DNA of 64,000 bases from an uncultured Bacteroidia bacterium (GTDB lineage Bacteria; Bacteroidota; Bacteroidia; NS11-12g; UBA9320), in contig CALSMN010000004.1 of the NCBI GenBank assembly GCA_943787465.1, forward strand, positions 297,662-361,661, in the 5' to 3' direction. The notes beneath the pieces were generated by a model. It worked only from the letters and a program-made list of their open reading frames with translations, ran no database searches and was not told the DNA's origin. Positions 1 to 9,526 of the stretch are shown one piece after another; position 1 is the stretch's first letter; each line of letters starts with the position of its first letter. A program made the translations under genes and the position numbers.

Positions 1-143
1 GCGCAATATTGAGTGAATTTGCTCAGTTCTTTGGAATAATCAAAGGTACATACGATATAAATGACCTCATTGCTTACTTGGTTGCCTGCTGTTTAATTTT
101 TATTTATATTTGTTTACAAAAATTTTTTTTAAATCATGATTAA
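1..143 (+). CDS. C-terminal end of a membrane protein (VanZ-like?), truncated by the window edge
   Basis: An open frame (codons from position 3) runs to a TAA at 141-143 and gives about 46 residues: SEFAQFFGIIKGTYDINDLI, then a hydrophobic helix and a short basic tail. The pattern of an EF(A/L)Q motif, a G-T-x-D-x-x-D-L-I-A-Y turn and a final transmembrane helix resembles the end of VanZ-like or DUF2809-like membrane proteins; that is a family impression only. Its stop overlaps the ATG at 136 of the next gene by 8 bases. The 5' part lies outside the window. Confidence 0.45.
   Translation, partial: AILSEFAQFFGIIKGTYDINDLIAYLVACCLIFIYICLQKFFLNHD
82..112 (+). promoter_or_regulatory. Bacteroidetes-type promoter for the gene at 136
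   Basis: TTG at 82-84, a 20-base spacer and TATATTTG at 105-112 match the Bacteroidetes -33/-7 consensus (TTG, 17-23 bases, TAnnTTTG). It lies inside the end of the upstream reading frame, so the gene at 136 probably has its own promoter. Confidence 0.5.
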
Positions 144-723
144 TAAACAAATATTTTCTTTCATTATAATTTCAGTATTCTTGATATTAGCACTAGGGAG
201 TGGGGATGATAGTGATGCTACGCAAGCAAAAAAATCTAACCAACCATATTTAGATTCAATGCCTAAAACTCAAATTTTATTTTTAGATATCATAGAAAAA
301 TACGATTCTATTTATGGAACATCAGAAAATGAAATTCAATTCCAAAAGATATGTGACAATAAATCCAATGAAATACGATCCTTTTTTAAAAACACTAACC
401 CTGATTCAAAGAAAGTAGAAAATTGGTATGGGAAAGTAGAAGAACTAGAAAGTTACGCCCTAGGTGGAGGGTTAATTGTCAGTTCTGAATCTAAATCTGG
501 CACAACTTTTAAATTAACCTCAGATGAAGATGAAGCCTACATCAGGAAAAGTTCTGAGCTTTATGATAAAATATCAAATTTTAAAAAAGGTGATATTGTA
601 AAATTTACAGGAAAATTTGTACGGTCGCCATATAATAATAGATATCTTTGGAGCATTACTGAATATTCTAATTCAAAACAGGAGTATCTATTTAAATTCG
701 AGTCTATAGAGGTTATTAAATAA
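136..723 (+). CDS. Small secreted protein of unknown function
   Basis: 195 residues. The N-terminus is a clear export signal (MINKQIFSFIIISVFLILAL) followed by GSGDDSD. It looks like a lipoprotein signal but has no cysteine at the expected place, so it is more likely processed by signal peptidase I or stays anchored. The middle is charged and probably helical. The C-terminal third (GDIVKFTGKFVRSPYNNRYL) looks like beta-strands of a small OB-fold-like or stress-type domain seen in many hypothetical proteins; I do not recognise a named family. The next gene is 121 bp away with a small hairpin in between. Confidence 0.6.
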   Translation: MINKQIFSFIIISVFLILALGSGDDSDATQAKKSNQPYLDSMPKTQILFLDIIEKYDSIYGTSENEIQFQKICDNKSNEIRSFFKNTNPDSKKVENWYGKVEELESYALGGGLIVSSESKSGTTFKLTSDEDEAYIRKSSELYDKISNFKKGDIVKFTGKFVRSPYNNRYLWSITEYSNSKQEYLFKFESIEVIK

Positions 724-738
724 AATACATTTATTATC

Positions 739-753
739 CCTCAAGTGTTGAGG
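739..753 (+). terminator. Small hairpin between two genes
   Basis: CCTCAA-GTG-TTGAGG forms a 6-bp stem with a 3-base loop 15 bases after the stop of the preceding gene. There is no T-tract, so termination is only a guess. Confidence 0.3.
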
Positions 754-844
754 CCGTATTGTGGGTTTGATATCATAAACTAAACCTATTGAAATCATTT
801 TTTAGCAAAAAGTAGGTATAATTGCCCCATAATTATATTAAACT

Positions 845-2832
845 ATGCTAAATTTAAGAAACGTATTCGTTCTATTTTTATGGTCTATTTTTTTAGGTGT
901 TCAAGGACAAACTCCCTTGGACGAAATTCTAGTTTCGGCATCCAGAATTCAGTCTAAAAAGTATGAGTCGGGAAAAAACATCACAGTCATCTCTCAACAA
1001 GAAATTGCCCAGCTTCCTGTCAACTCCGTGGATGAACTGCTCCAATATGTGGGTGGTGTCAACATCAATAATCGAGGTGGATTTGGCGTCCAATCCGACA
1101 TCGGAATGCGCGGTTCCACGTTTTCTCAAGTCTTGGTATTGGTGGACAACCAACGCATCAATGACCCACTGACTGCTCACTTCAATAACTATGTACCCAT
1201 TCCTTTGAGTGAGGTGCACCACATCGAAATTGTTCGTGGGTCGGCTAGTGCCTCTTTTGGTGCAGACGCTGTGGGAGGGATTATCCATATTAAAACCAAA
1301 ACCTATCAAAATCTATGGGAAAAGCATGAACATTCGAATGTCAATGGGAATTTGGCACTTGGCAAACATAACCTCTCTATGATGGATGCAGGCCTATTAC
1401 ATCAACGGAGAAAATTTGGTTTTTCTGCTGCCGTAAAATCTACCGAATCTGATGGGGAGCAATTAGTCAATCCCAATTTGCTATTGCTAAACAAGATACT
1501 AGCAGATCAACCTTACCCGACAGCCTTTACCGCAATTTCTTTGACCTTAAAACATACACGGCTGCCGTAACCTACCGTGGAAATAAACTCAAATTTTATG
1601 CTCGAGCAGGGGCTGATTACCGAGACTTTGCCGCCAAGTATTTTTATACCACGAGTACATACGATGAGTCTATTGAAAAGGTATCTTCCTACTGGACACA
1701 GACCGCATTGATTTTCGACCAAGAAAATAGCCGTACTGAACTGAATGCCAGCTACAGAAATGGCAAAGATAGCTTTGCCTTCAGCCCATCATCAATAAAC
1801 AAACACACCACTCAACGCATCAACGCTACCCTTTCACAAAATCGTAAAATGGGAAGCGTGGATGTTAGTTTTGGTTTTCAAACAGATTGGCAAGACATTG
1901 TGAGTACCGATAGAGGTGATCATCAAACCATATCCAATGCCGCTTTTATTTTAGCTCAAAAGGAAATCAACCACCTCCACTTAAATGGGGGTATTCGAAT
2001 CGAGAATTCCAAAAAAATTGGAACACAATTGGTACCTCAATTGAATGCTTCCTATAAAATGAACAAATTGGTTCTTCGTTCCTCCCTTGGACGATCGATT
2101 CGACAAGCTGATTTTACAGAACGATTTTCCTCCTATAAATTAAGTGATCTAACCCCTGGTCGAAATGTGGGAAATCCAGACTTAGAGGCAGAATCATCCT
2201 ACAACTTCGATATAGGAGCAGATGTGTATTTGAGTAAAAACCTGCAGTATTCAAATACCCTTTTCTTCCGACAATCCTCCAATTTGATCGACTATACCCT
2301 TACCAATTCAGATGCCATTGGTAATTTAACTAACCTTCAGGCAAACTCAGATTATTTGTATGCAAAAAACATTAGTAACTCTACCACCTGGGGGAATGAA
2401 TTTGGTCTGAAATACACCCAAAATATTCAAAACGGACGAATCGGTGCTTCTTTGAATTATACCTATCTCAATACCTCTACTCCAGACAGTGTGGTGTCAA
2501 AGTATATTGCCAACCACCCCATTCATAACCTCAATGGGAGCCTAAATATTCGATACGCTGGATTAGGTCTCAACGTTGGTGGTGCATTAATTACCCGAAA
2601 TGCCGAAGCAGTAGAAGCTATCAACGCTGAAATTAGAAATCAATATGCAATTGTTAACCTAAAACTAAGCTATACCGTTTCCGATTTCCCAGCCAGTGTT
2701 TATATAGATATTCGCAATGCTTTGGATACCCGATATCAAGAAATATTGGGTGCTCAAATGCCCGGCAGATGGATTATGGGAGGTATTCGTTGGAGATTCA
2801 ATCACTACAAAATCCAACCTATCATCTATTAA
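845..2832 (+). pseudogene. TonB-dependent outer-membrane receptor, broken by a one-base frameshift
   Basis: The protein starts with a signal peptide (MLNLRNVFVLFLWSIFLGVQGQ), then a TonB plug domain (about residues 28-155, with DELLQYVGGVNINNRGG and VEIVRG-like EIVRGSASASFGADAVGG), then a 22-strand-type barrel with a C-terminal strand region ending at 2832. About 662 residues in total, the usual size of BtuB/vitamin-type receptors without a carboxypeptidase-like N-domain. The first frame stops at 1570; the barrel continues in the +1 shifted frame from about 1471, where the sequence reads FAIAKQDTSRSTLPDSLY and goes on without a stop. Adding one T to the TTT at 1477-1479 would join the frames as NPN-FAIAKQD. 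Either a real null allele or a homopolymer sequencing error. The Kazal and MBL genes follow directly, so the three probably form an operon. Substrate unknown. Confidence 0.85.
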
Positions 2833-3345
2833 GTGACAAAATTGAAACCAGTCATATGGGCTATTGGTCTATTTTTATCAACGAATGCATCTGCCCAAAC
2901 ATGGATTCAATGCATAGACTCCAATCGGATTAACCCCAACTACCGCTGCAACGACCCTACTTTTGATCCGGTATGTGGATGCGATAATGTGACTTACCGA
3001 AATGGCTGTGAGATGTATAATGTTGGTGGCGTAAATTATCCTTCCAATACATCCAATGGAGTATGCAGCAATGACTATTTCTACTCCTTTTTCTATCCAA
3101 ACCCTTGTACCGATAGAATTCAATTTAACATGCAGTTTAGTGATCAGTCATCGGCTCCTGTAACCCTTCAAATCTTCTCTGTATATGGAAACCTCTTATT
3201 TTCGAGAACCTTCACGAATATTACTTCTAGCCCATTACCCCCCATTCCCATACCCCTTACCGATCTAAAAACAGGGATGTATACCTTGGTTGTTCAAGCA
3301 GGGGGTATCTATAAAATATCTAAATTTGTAAAACACACCTTATAA
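2833..3345 (+). CDS. Secreted Kazal-type protease-inhibitor domain protein with T9SS sorting domain
   Basis: 170 residues from a GTG immediately after the stop of the receptor gene. Order: signal peptide (about 1-21, ending ASAQ), a short Cys-rich Kazal-like domain (about 25-77) with the hallmark PVCGCDNVTYRNGCE and further cysteines at either end, and a C-terminal type A sorting domain (about 84-170) starting YFYSFFYPNPCTDR and ending YKISKFVKHTL. Kazal domains bind and block serine proteases; the tail would send the protein through the type IX system to the cell surface or medium. The target protease is unknown. The stop overlaps the next ATG by one base (TAATG), which suggests translational coupling. 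Kazal-like folds also occur in non-inhibitory proteins, so the inhibitory role is inference. Confidence 0.75.
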   Translation: MTKLKPVIWAIGLFLSTNASAQTWIQCIDSNRINPNYRCNDPTFDPVCGCDNVTYRNGCEMYNVGGVNYPSNTSNGVCSNDYFYSFFYPNPCTDRIQFNMQFSDQSSAPVTLQIFSVYGNLLFSRTFTNITSSPLPPIPIPLTDLKTGMYTLVVQAGGIYKISKFVKHTL

Positions 3346-4190
3346 TGCGATTAGAAACCATACATACCGGAAATTTTATGCTTGATGGTGGAGCAATGTT
3401 TGGAACCGTCCCAAAGAGTATTTGGCAAAAAATAAACCCGGCTAATGACCATAATATGTGCAATTGGGCCATGCGATGTTTGTTAGTAGAAGACGGAAAT
3501 CGATTGGTATTAATTGATAACGGAATGGGAGAAAAACAAAGTGAAAAATTCTTTGGTTATTATTATCTAAATGGTAATCATAGTTTACAAAAATCCCTAC
3601 ATGCGGTGGGTGTAGATTTTAAAGATATAACCGATGTAGTGCTTACCCACCTTCACTTTGATCATTGTGGAGGCAGTATACAATGGAACACTAAAAAAGA
3701 TAAGTATGTACTCACTTTTCCAAATGCGAATTATTGGGTGCATCCTTCTCATTGGAATCACGCTATCAATCCTAATCCACGAGAAAAAGCCTCATTTTTA
3801 ACTGAAAATATCCTTCCCATTCAAGAACTGGGTCACTTAAATTTTATACCTGAAAACCTAAAAATTACTAAAAATATAAGTGGAATTCTTGCTCAAGGAC
3901 ACACCGAGTCTATGTTTTGCCCCAAAATAAACATAGGTAATCAAACGCTGGTATTTATGGCTGACATGATTCCAAGCACTGGACATATCAAACCCAATTA
4001 TGTGATGGGTTATGATATACGACCACTCGAAACCATGAAAGAACGTGAAGTTTTTCTTAAAGAAGCCGTCGCAAATCAATACATATTATTCTTTGAACAC
4101 GATTTATCCATAGAGTGCGGAACGGTCACACGAGGCGAAAGGGGGTATCAATTGTTAGCATCTGGAAGATTAAATGAACTCATCAAATGA
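3345..4190 (+). CDS. MBL-fold metallo-hydrolase (lactonase/glyoxalase II superfamily)
   Basis: 281 residues, cytoplasmic, no signal peptide. The zinc-binding motif THLHFDHCGG is at residues 101-110 (H102, H104, D106, H107), with a later His (GHTESM) and Asp (FMADMIPSTGH) completing a dinuclear site. The architecture is that of AHL-lactonase-like or general MBL hydrolases (cd07720/AttM-like groups); substrate cannot be told from sequence. The start codon overlaps the stop of the Kazal gene by one base. Length is typical of the family. Confidence 0.85.
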   Translation: MRLETIHTGNFMLDGGAMFGTVPKSIWQKINPANDHNMCNWAMRCLLVEDGNRLVLIDNGMGEKQSEKFFGYYYLNGNHSLQKSLHAVGVDFKDITDVVLTHLHFDHCGGSIQWNTKKDKYVLTFPNANYWVHPSHWNHAINPNPREKASFLTENILPIQELGHLNFIPENLKITKNISGILAQGHTESMFCPKINIGNQTLVFMADMIPSTGHIKPNYVMGYDIRPLETMKEREVFLKEAVANQYILFFEHDLSIECGTVTRGERGYQLLASGRLNELIK

Positions 4191-4212
4191 GTAAATAATT
4201 CAATTCAAAAAA

Positions 4213-4220
4213 TACCTTTG
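4213..4220 (+). promoter_or_regulatory. -7 promoter element of maeB
   Basis: TACCTTTG matches TAnnTTTG 34 bases before the maeB ATG. No clear TTG at -33. Confidence 0.4.
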
Positions 4221-4254
4221 TTTTTCTAGCAAAAAATCAAAAGCAATCTACATC

Positions 4255-6522
4255 ATGGAAAATCAATATGATAACGCACTGGATTACCATTCAGAAGGAA
4301 GGCCGGGCAAAATAGAAGTTGTCCCAACAAAACCCACGCAAACAAAACGAGATCTGAGCTTAGCTTACTCTCCGGGTGTAGCTGAACCGTGCGAAAAAAT
4401 CTTTGAAAATCCTCAAGATGCCTATAAATATACTGCCAAAGGAAATCTAGTTGCGGTGATTAGTAACGGAAGTGCTATTCTAGGATTAGGAAACTTAGGC
4501 CCTCTTGCTTCAAAACCGGTCATGGAAGGCAAAGGGGTACTATTTAAAATTTTTGCAGATATAGATGTATTTGATATTGAAGTAGATGCATCTGATCCAC
4601 AAAAATTCATAGAGGTTGTCAAAGCATTAGAACCCACATTTGGAGGAATCAATTTAGAGGATATTAAAGCTCCCGAAAGTTTTCTCATTGAAGAAACACT
4701 CAAGCGTGAAATGAAAATTCCATTGATGCACGATGATCAACACGGAACAGCGATTATCAGCACCGCTGGTTTATTGAATGCATTAGAACTAACCCAAAAA
4801 AAAATAGAAGACCTAAAAGTAATCGTTAATGGTGCTGGAGCAGCTGGAATATCCTGTGTTAAACTATGGATATCTGTTGGTGTTAAAAAAGAAAATATTT
4901 ATATGTTTGATCGTGAAGGTCAAGTAAGTGATTGTAGAGATGATTTAGATCCATGGAAAGAGCTATTTAAAACACCTAAAAAGTATAATACACTGGCAGA
5001 AGCAATGGTTGGAGCTGATGTTTTTTTAGGACTATCCGTTGGTAATATTGTAACTCCAGACATGATTCGTTCCATGGCTAAAGATCCAATCGTATTTGCT
5101 CTTGCTAATCCAAATCCCGAGATTGCCTATGATGAAGCCATGGCATCTCGTGACGATATTATTATGGCAACTGGACGATCTGACCATCCAAACCAGGTTA
5201 ATAATGTCTTAGGATTCCCTTTTATTTTCAGAGGGGCATTGGATGTAAGAGCTACATCGATAAATGAAGAAATGAAACTTGCTGCCGTTCGAGCTTTAGC
5301 AGAACTAGCTAAGGAGCCTGTACCTGATGGCGTACTCATAGCCTACAATCAACCCGACATGAGTTTTGGTAGAGACTATATTATTCCAAAACCACTAGAT
5401 CCACGACTGATTACCTCTGTTTCTCCAGCAGTAGCCAAAGCGGCTATGGATAGTGGTGTTGCTCAATTTCATATTAATGATTGGGATGCATATAAAACAG
5501 AACTTCGTAAACGACTCGGATTAGATAATCGATTTTTACGTAGCTTAACGCTCCGAGCAAAACAAAATCCACAACGCGTAGTCTTTGCTGAAGCTGATAA
5601 TCCAAAAATTCTTAAAGCAGCTCACAATGCAAATGAAGAAGGCAGTTGTATCCCTATATTACTTGGTTTTGAGGATTATATAAAAACTCAAATTGAAGAA
5701 CTTGGACTCAACTTAGAAGATTGCACCATTATTGATCCTAGTAGATCTCCAGAAATTACCAACCGATATGGGCAGATTTATTACGAAAAAAGAGCCCGAA
5801 AAGGAATGACTTTACACGAAGCTACTCGCAAAATGAGGCAACGAACTTATTTTGGCACCATGATGGTAGAATTGGGAGAAGCCGATGCATTCATCTCAGG
5901 TCAAAATAGAAACTATCCGGATACTATTCGTCCTGCACTAGAAATAATTGGCAAAGAAGAAGGTACTAATAAAGTAGCTGGGATGTATATAATCATGAGT
6001 AAGCAAGGGCCTTTATTCTTTGCGGATACCACCGTAAATATTGATCCGTCTGCTGAGGATTTAGTAGACATTGTGAAACTCATTCATAAAACCGTTACTA
6101 AACTTCAAATCAAACCGCGAATAGCGATGCTTAGTTACAGTAATTTTGGGTCTGCCAAAGGACCCTCTGTAAGCAAGATTCAAGCTGCTCTTCGTAAACT
6201 AAATACTGAAAATCCTGAAATATTGGTTGATGGAGAAATGCAAGCAAACACTGCTTTGAATTCTGATTTACGACAAGAACTTTTCCCATTCTGTAAACTC
6301 GGAAATGAAAATGCGAATGTTTTTATATTCCCAGCCCTATCTTCTGGAAATATTGCCTATAAAATGGTGCAAAGTTTAGGAATTTCTGAGGCTATTGGAC
6401 CTGTTTTAGTGGGCTTTAGAAAATCTGTTCATGTTTTGCAGTTAGGAAGTTCTGTGCGTGAAATTGTAAACATGATTAATATCGCTGTAGTTGATGCTCA
6501 AAGTAAAAAAGGTTTATTTTAG
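4255..6522 (+). CDS. maeB: NADP-dependent malic enzyme with phosphotransacetylase-like C-domain
   Basis: 755 residues, the standard length of the MaeB hybrid. Residues 1-425 are malic enzyme: [12 protein letters not shown] (35-46) and the NAD(P) fold with [10 protein letters not shown] (191-200). Residues about 440-755 match phosphate acetyltransferase ([13 protein letters not shown], then [17 protein letters not shown]), which in MaeB proteins is regulatory, sensing acetyl-CoA, rather than catalytic. The enzyme decarboxylates malate to pyruvate with NADP reduction, feeding pyruvate and NADPH to biosynthesis. It is cytoplasmic. The GNAT gene starts 9 bases after the stop. Confidence 0.95.
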   Translation: MENQYDNALDYHSEGRPGKIEVVPTKPTQTKRDLSLAYSPGVAEPCEKIFENPQDAYKYTAKGNLVAVISNGSAILGLGNLGPLASKPVMEGKGVLFKIFADIDVFDIEVDASDPQKFIEVVKALEPTFGGINLEDIKAPESFLIEETLKREMKIPLMHDDQHGTAIISTAGLLNALELTQKKIEDLKVIVNGAGAAGISCVKLWISVGVKKENIYMFDREGQVSDCRDDLDPWKELFKTPKKYNTLAEAMVGADVFLGLSVGNIVTPDMIRSMAKDPIVFALANPNPEIAYDEAMASRDDIIMATGRSDHPNQVNNVLGFPFIFRGALDVRATSINEEMKLAAVRALAELAKEPVPDGVLIAYNQPDMSFGRDYIIPKPLDPRLITSVSPAVAKAAMDSGVAQFHINDWDAYKTELRKRLGLDNRFLRSLTLRAKQNPQRVVFAEADNPKILKAAHNANEEGSCIPILLGFEDYIKTQIEELGLNLEDCTIIDPSRSPEITNRYGQIYYEKRARKGMTLHEATRKMRQRTYFGTMMVELGEADAFISGQNRNYPDTIRPALEIIGKEEGTNKVAGMYIIMSKQGPLFFADTTVNIDPSAEDLVDIVKLIHKTVTKLQIKPRIAMLSYSNFGSAKGPSVSKIQAALRKLNTENPEILVDGEMQANTALNSDLRQELFPFCKLGNENANVFIFPALSSGNIAYKMVQSLGISEAIGPVLVGFRKSVHVLQLGSSVREIVNMINIAVVDAQSKKGLF

Positions 6523-6531
6523 TCATGAGGC

Positions 6532-6966
6532 ATGGATGTAAAACAAATTGACACTTCAAGCCCATTTTACCTTCAAGCATTATCACTACGTGATGCTATT
6601 TTAAGAAAACCACTGAATCTCAGTATTTATGAAGAAAATTTAAGTCTAGAAAAACTTGAAATTCATTTTGTGCTGACCCAAGAAAAAAAAGTTTTAGGAA
6701 CAGTATCGCTTGTGCCCATATATAGAGAGAATAAAGGTAATTTACGCCAAATGGCAACTCATGAGACCATTAGGGGTATGGGATTTGGAAAATTATTAGT
6801 AAAAAAACTAGAAGAATATGCTATGAATCATTCCATCCATTCGATTCGATTACATGCACGTTACCATGCTATAGGCTTTTATAAAAAAATAGGATATAAA
6901 ATAGTTTCCAAACCATTTGAAGAAGTGGGTATTCCACACGTTGCTATGGAAAAAGCATTGATTTAA
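6532..6966 (+). CDS. GNAT-family N-acetyltransferase
   Basis: 144 residues forming a single GNAT domain. The acetyl-CoA pyrophosphate-binding motif A is at about residues 78-90 (ETIRGMGFGKLLV), followed by the typical helix (VKKLEEYA), the strand SIRLHAR and the family C-terminal pattern AIGFYKKIGYK (113-123). The substrate is unknown; the gene sits 9 bases behind maeB and may be co-transcribed. It resembles the ElaA/YjcF-type small acetyltransferases. Confidence 0.85.
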   Translation: MDVKQIDTSSPFYLQALSLRDAILRKPLNLSIYEENLSLEKLEIHFVLTQEKKVLGTVSLVPIYRENKGNLRQMATHETIRGMGFGKLLVKKLEEYAMNHSIHSIRLHARYHAIGFYKKIGYKIVSKPFEEVGIPHVAMEKALI

Positions 6967-7005
6967 TTCAACTTTAGCTCCCAAAATCTACTTATTTTTA
7001 CCCCC

Positions 7006-7701
7006 ATGAATTTTGAAGCAGAAGACCATTTTGTAAATAGAAGTAATTGGCTCAGAGCTGCCATTCTAGGAGCAAATGATGGTATTCTTTCTACCGCCAG
7101 TATTGTAATAGGAGTAGCTGCTGCTACATCTACACGAGAACCTATCGTATTAGCAGGAATTGCCGGATTAGTGGCTGGAGCACTATCCATGGCCGCTGGT
7201 GAATATGTATCCGTAAGTTCACAATCGGATATTGAAACTGCAGATTTAATTCGGGAACAAAAAGAATTGGATGAATTTCCCGAAGAAGAACTTCAAGAGC
7301 TAGCTAAAATATACGTAAAAAGAGGACTTTCAAAGGAGCTTTCCATTGAAGTTGCCAAACAACTTACGGCACACAATGCTTTGGAAGCGCACGCAAGGGA
7401 TGAATTGGGTCTTAATGAGATATCTCAAGCCAAACCATTTCAAGCAGCATTAGCCTCCGGTGCTGCTTTTATTCTAGGTGGGAGCCTTCCTATACTTGTA
7501 GCTTACTATACTGGACTACCAAATATGATTTATGCTCAATACATATTCGCCATTCTATTTCTGATAGCACTAGGTGCCGTTGCAGCCAAAACAGGAGGAT
7601 CTTCAGTCTGGAAGGCTGTTATTCGTATTTCCTTTTGGGGAACGATTGCTATGGCTGGCACCGCACTCATTGGATATATCTTTGGTGTATCTATAGCCTA
7701 A
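7006..7701 (+). CDS. VIT1/CCC1-family membrane transporter (iron/manganese type)
   Basis: 231 residues with about five transmembrane helices: the first pair is residues 15-65 (AILGANDGILSTASIVIGV, then IAGLVAGALSMAAGEYVSVS), a charged cytoplasmic helical segment rich in Glu (about 78-140) follows, and three helices end the protein. The GANDG and MAAGEYVSV motifs are hallmarks of the vacuolar iron transporter family, whose plant and yeast members move Fe(II) or Mn(II) out of the cytosol. In bacteria the direction and metal are less certain. Located in the inner membrane. Confidence 0.9.
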   Translation: MNFEAEDHFVNRSNWLRAAILGANDGILSTASIVIGVAAATSTREPIVLAGIAGLVAGALSMAAGEYVSVSSQSDIETADLIREQKELDEFPEEELQELAKIYVKRGLSKELSIEVAKQLTAHNALEAHARDELGLNEISQAKPFQAALASGAAFILGGSLPILVAYYTGLPNMIYAQYIFAILFLIALGAVAAKTGGSSVWKAVIRISFWGTIAMAGTALIGYIFGVSIA

Positions 7702-7732
7702 TTTATTCAAGTTAAAACATCATCTTTGCCCT

Positions 7733-9484
7733 TTGAATTTACTGAATAACATAAATTATCCAAGTGATTTGAAACAATTGGATGCTAAACAGCTACCTCA
7801 ATTATGCGAAGAAATAAGAACCTATTTTATTGCTAAAATATTAAAAAATGGGGGACATTTTAGCGCTAATCTAGGTGTAGTTGAACTAACGGTTGCCCTT
7901 CATTATATCTTTGACTTTACCAGAGATAAAATAGTATGGGATGTTGGCCATCAAGCTTATATTCATAAATTACTCACAGGGAGGAAAGATGCGTTTGATT
8001 CCATTCGTAAAATGGGTGGCATCTCCGGCTTTCCAAAAATGGATGAAAGTGACTTTGATCATTTTGGGACAGGTCATTCTTCTACATCTATTTCAGCCAT
8101 CCTAGGAATGGCTGAAGCAGCCAAATTGAATTCGGAATCACACAAACATATCGCTGTTATTGGTGATGGCTCTTTAACTGGTGGGATGGCATTTGAAGCA
8201 CTTAATAACCTTGGTGTTTCTGATGCTAATGTATTAGTGATTATTAATGATAACCAAATAGGAATAGATCCCAATTCAGGTGCTATGCATCATCATTTAA
8301 ACGGAATAGATGCCCATATCAATATATTTAAAACACTTGGGCTCAATTATCATGGACCTATAGATGGGCATGATTTGAATCAAGTCGTCGATGCATTACG
8401 AGAATCACAAAAGATGACTCGCCCAAGTATACTTCATATTCGAACGCTAAAAGGCAAAGGATATCTCTTGGCCGAACAAGAACAAACGGATTGGCACAGT
8501 GTAAGCTATGTAAAAATTGACCCTTTACTAACCTCATCCGTAGAGCCTAAACCACTAAAATTTCAAGATGTATTTGGAAAAACCCTCTTGGAGCTTGCTC
8601 AACAGGATGAACGTATTGTTGGCATAACCCCTGCTATGCCGAGCGGAAGTTCAATGAAAATTCTCATGGATGAAATGCCTGATCGCGTTTTTGATGTGGG
8701 TATTGCTGAGCAACATGCCGTAACATTTTCAGCTGGATTGGCTGTCGCTGGGAAACGGCCATTTTGTTCCATTTATTCATCATTTGCACAACGTGCATAC
8801 GATCAAATTATTCATGATGTTGCATTACAAAAAATACCTGTGGTTTTTTGCATAGATCGAGCTGGATTAGTGGGTGGCGATGGCCCAACTCATCATGGCA
8901 CATTTGATATCGCGTTCTTAAATGCCATACCCAATCTCATTATACTATCTCCAATGGATGAACATGAACTCAGAAATGCGATGTACTGGGCCAAAGATTA
9001 TCTTGATGGACCCGTCGTAATTCGTTACCCAAGGGGAAAAGGCAGCAAAACTCACTACAAAAATATCATTGATCCCATCTCATTGGGATCAAGCAGAATT
9101 CTTCAACAAGGAAAAAAAATAGCGATTATTTCTGTTGGCCAAATTGGGATAGAAATTCAAAATATAATTCATCAGGAGTCATTGGAGGATACTGTTTTTC
9201 AAATGGATGTACGATTTATTAAACCTCTAGATATAACACAAATCCATCATATTTTCAGTCATTTTAATAGCATTATTACTGTAGAAGAAGGCAGCATTAT
9301 TGGGGGCTTTGGTCAACAAATAAAATCATTAGCAATGGACGCCTCTTACCACGGGAGAATTCTTGCATTGGGTCTACCTGATCAATTCATAGAACATGGA
9401 ACAAAAGAAGAACTCCAGCAAAAGTATGGTATAGATGGTCCTGGTATTTTGAAATCTATTCAATTAATTCTTCATGAGAAATAA
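7733..9484 (+). CDS. dxs: 1-deoxy-D-xylulose-5-phosphate synthase
   Basis: 583 residues from a TTG start; no ATG is available upstream in frame and the N-terminus (NNINYPSDLKQL) matches the family's beginning. It condenses pyruvate and glyceraldehyde 3-phosphate to DXP, the first step of the non-mevalonate isoprenoid pathway, using thiamine diphosphate. The ThDP motif GDGSLTGG is at 144-151 with NDN at 172-174; the catalytic Glu is in IAEQHAV (324-330). DGPTHHGTFD (transketolase pyrimidine domain) follows, and a transketolase C-domain ends the protein. Slightly shorter than the usual 620-640 residues but no core motif is missing. Isoprenoids made here would feed the menaquinone genes at 14-16 kb. 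Confidence 0.95.
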   Translation: MNLLNNINYPSDLKQLDAKQLPQLCEEIRTYFIAKILKNGGHFSANLGVVELTVALHYIFDFTRDKIVWDVGHQAYIHKLLTGRKDAFDSIRKMGGISGFPKMDESDFDHFGTGHSSTSISAILGMAEAAKLNSESHKHIAVIGDGSLTGGMAFEALNNLGVSDANVLVIINDNQIGIDPNSGAMHHHLNGIDAHINIFKTLGLNYHGPIDGHDLNQVVDALRESQKMTRPSILHIRTLKGKGYLLAEQEQTDWHSVSYVKIDPLLTSSVEPKPLKFQDVFGKTLLELAQQDERIVGITPAMPSGSSMKILMDEMPDRVFDVGIAEQHAVTFSAGLAVAGKRPFCSIYSSFAQRAYDQIIHDVALQKIPVVFCIDRAGLVGGDGPTHHGTFDIAFLNAIPNLIILSPMDEHELRNAMYWAKDYLDGPVVIRYPRGKGSKTHYKNIIDPISLGSSRILQQGKKIAIISVGQIGIEIQNIIHQESLEDTVFQMDVRFIKPLDITQIHHIFSHFNSIITVEEGSIIGGFGQQIKSLAMDASYHGRILALGLPDQFIEHGTKEELQQKYGIDGPGILKSIQLILHEK

Positions 9485-9526
9485 GCCAAATATATTGGTC
9501 ATTCATTTTTCCTTTTCTTTGTAATT

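Noticed and set aside
724..844. Cobalamin riboswitch before the TonB receptor
   Set aside because: The gap is only 121 bases and none of the conserved B12-box sequence was seen.
1470..1485. Programmed frameshift in the TonB receptor
   Set aside because: No slippery heptamer or downstream pseudoknot was seen, and receptors of this family do not use recoding; loss of one T is simpler.
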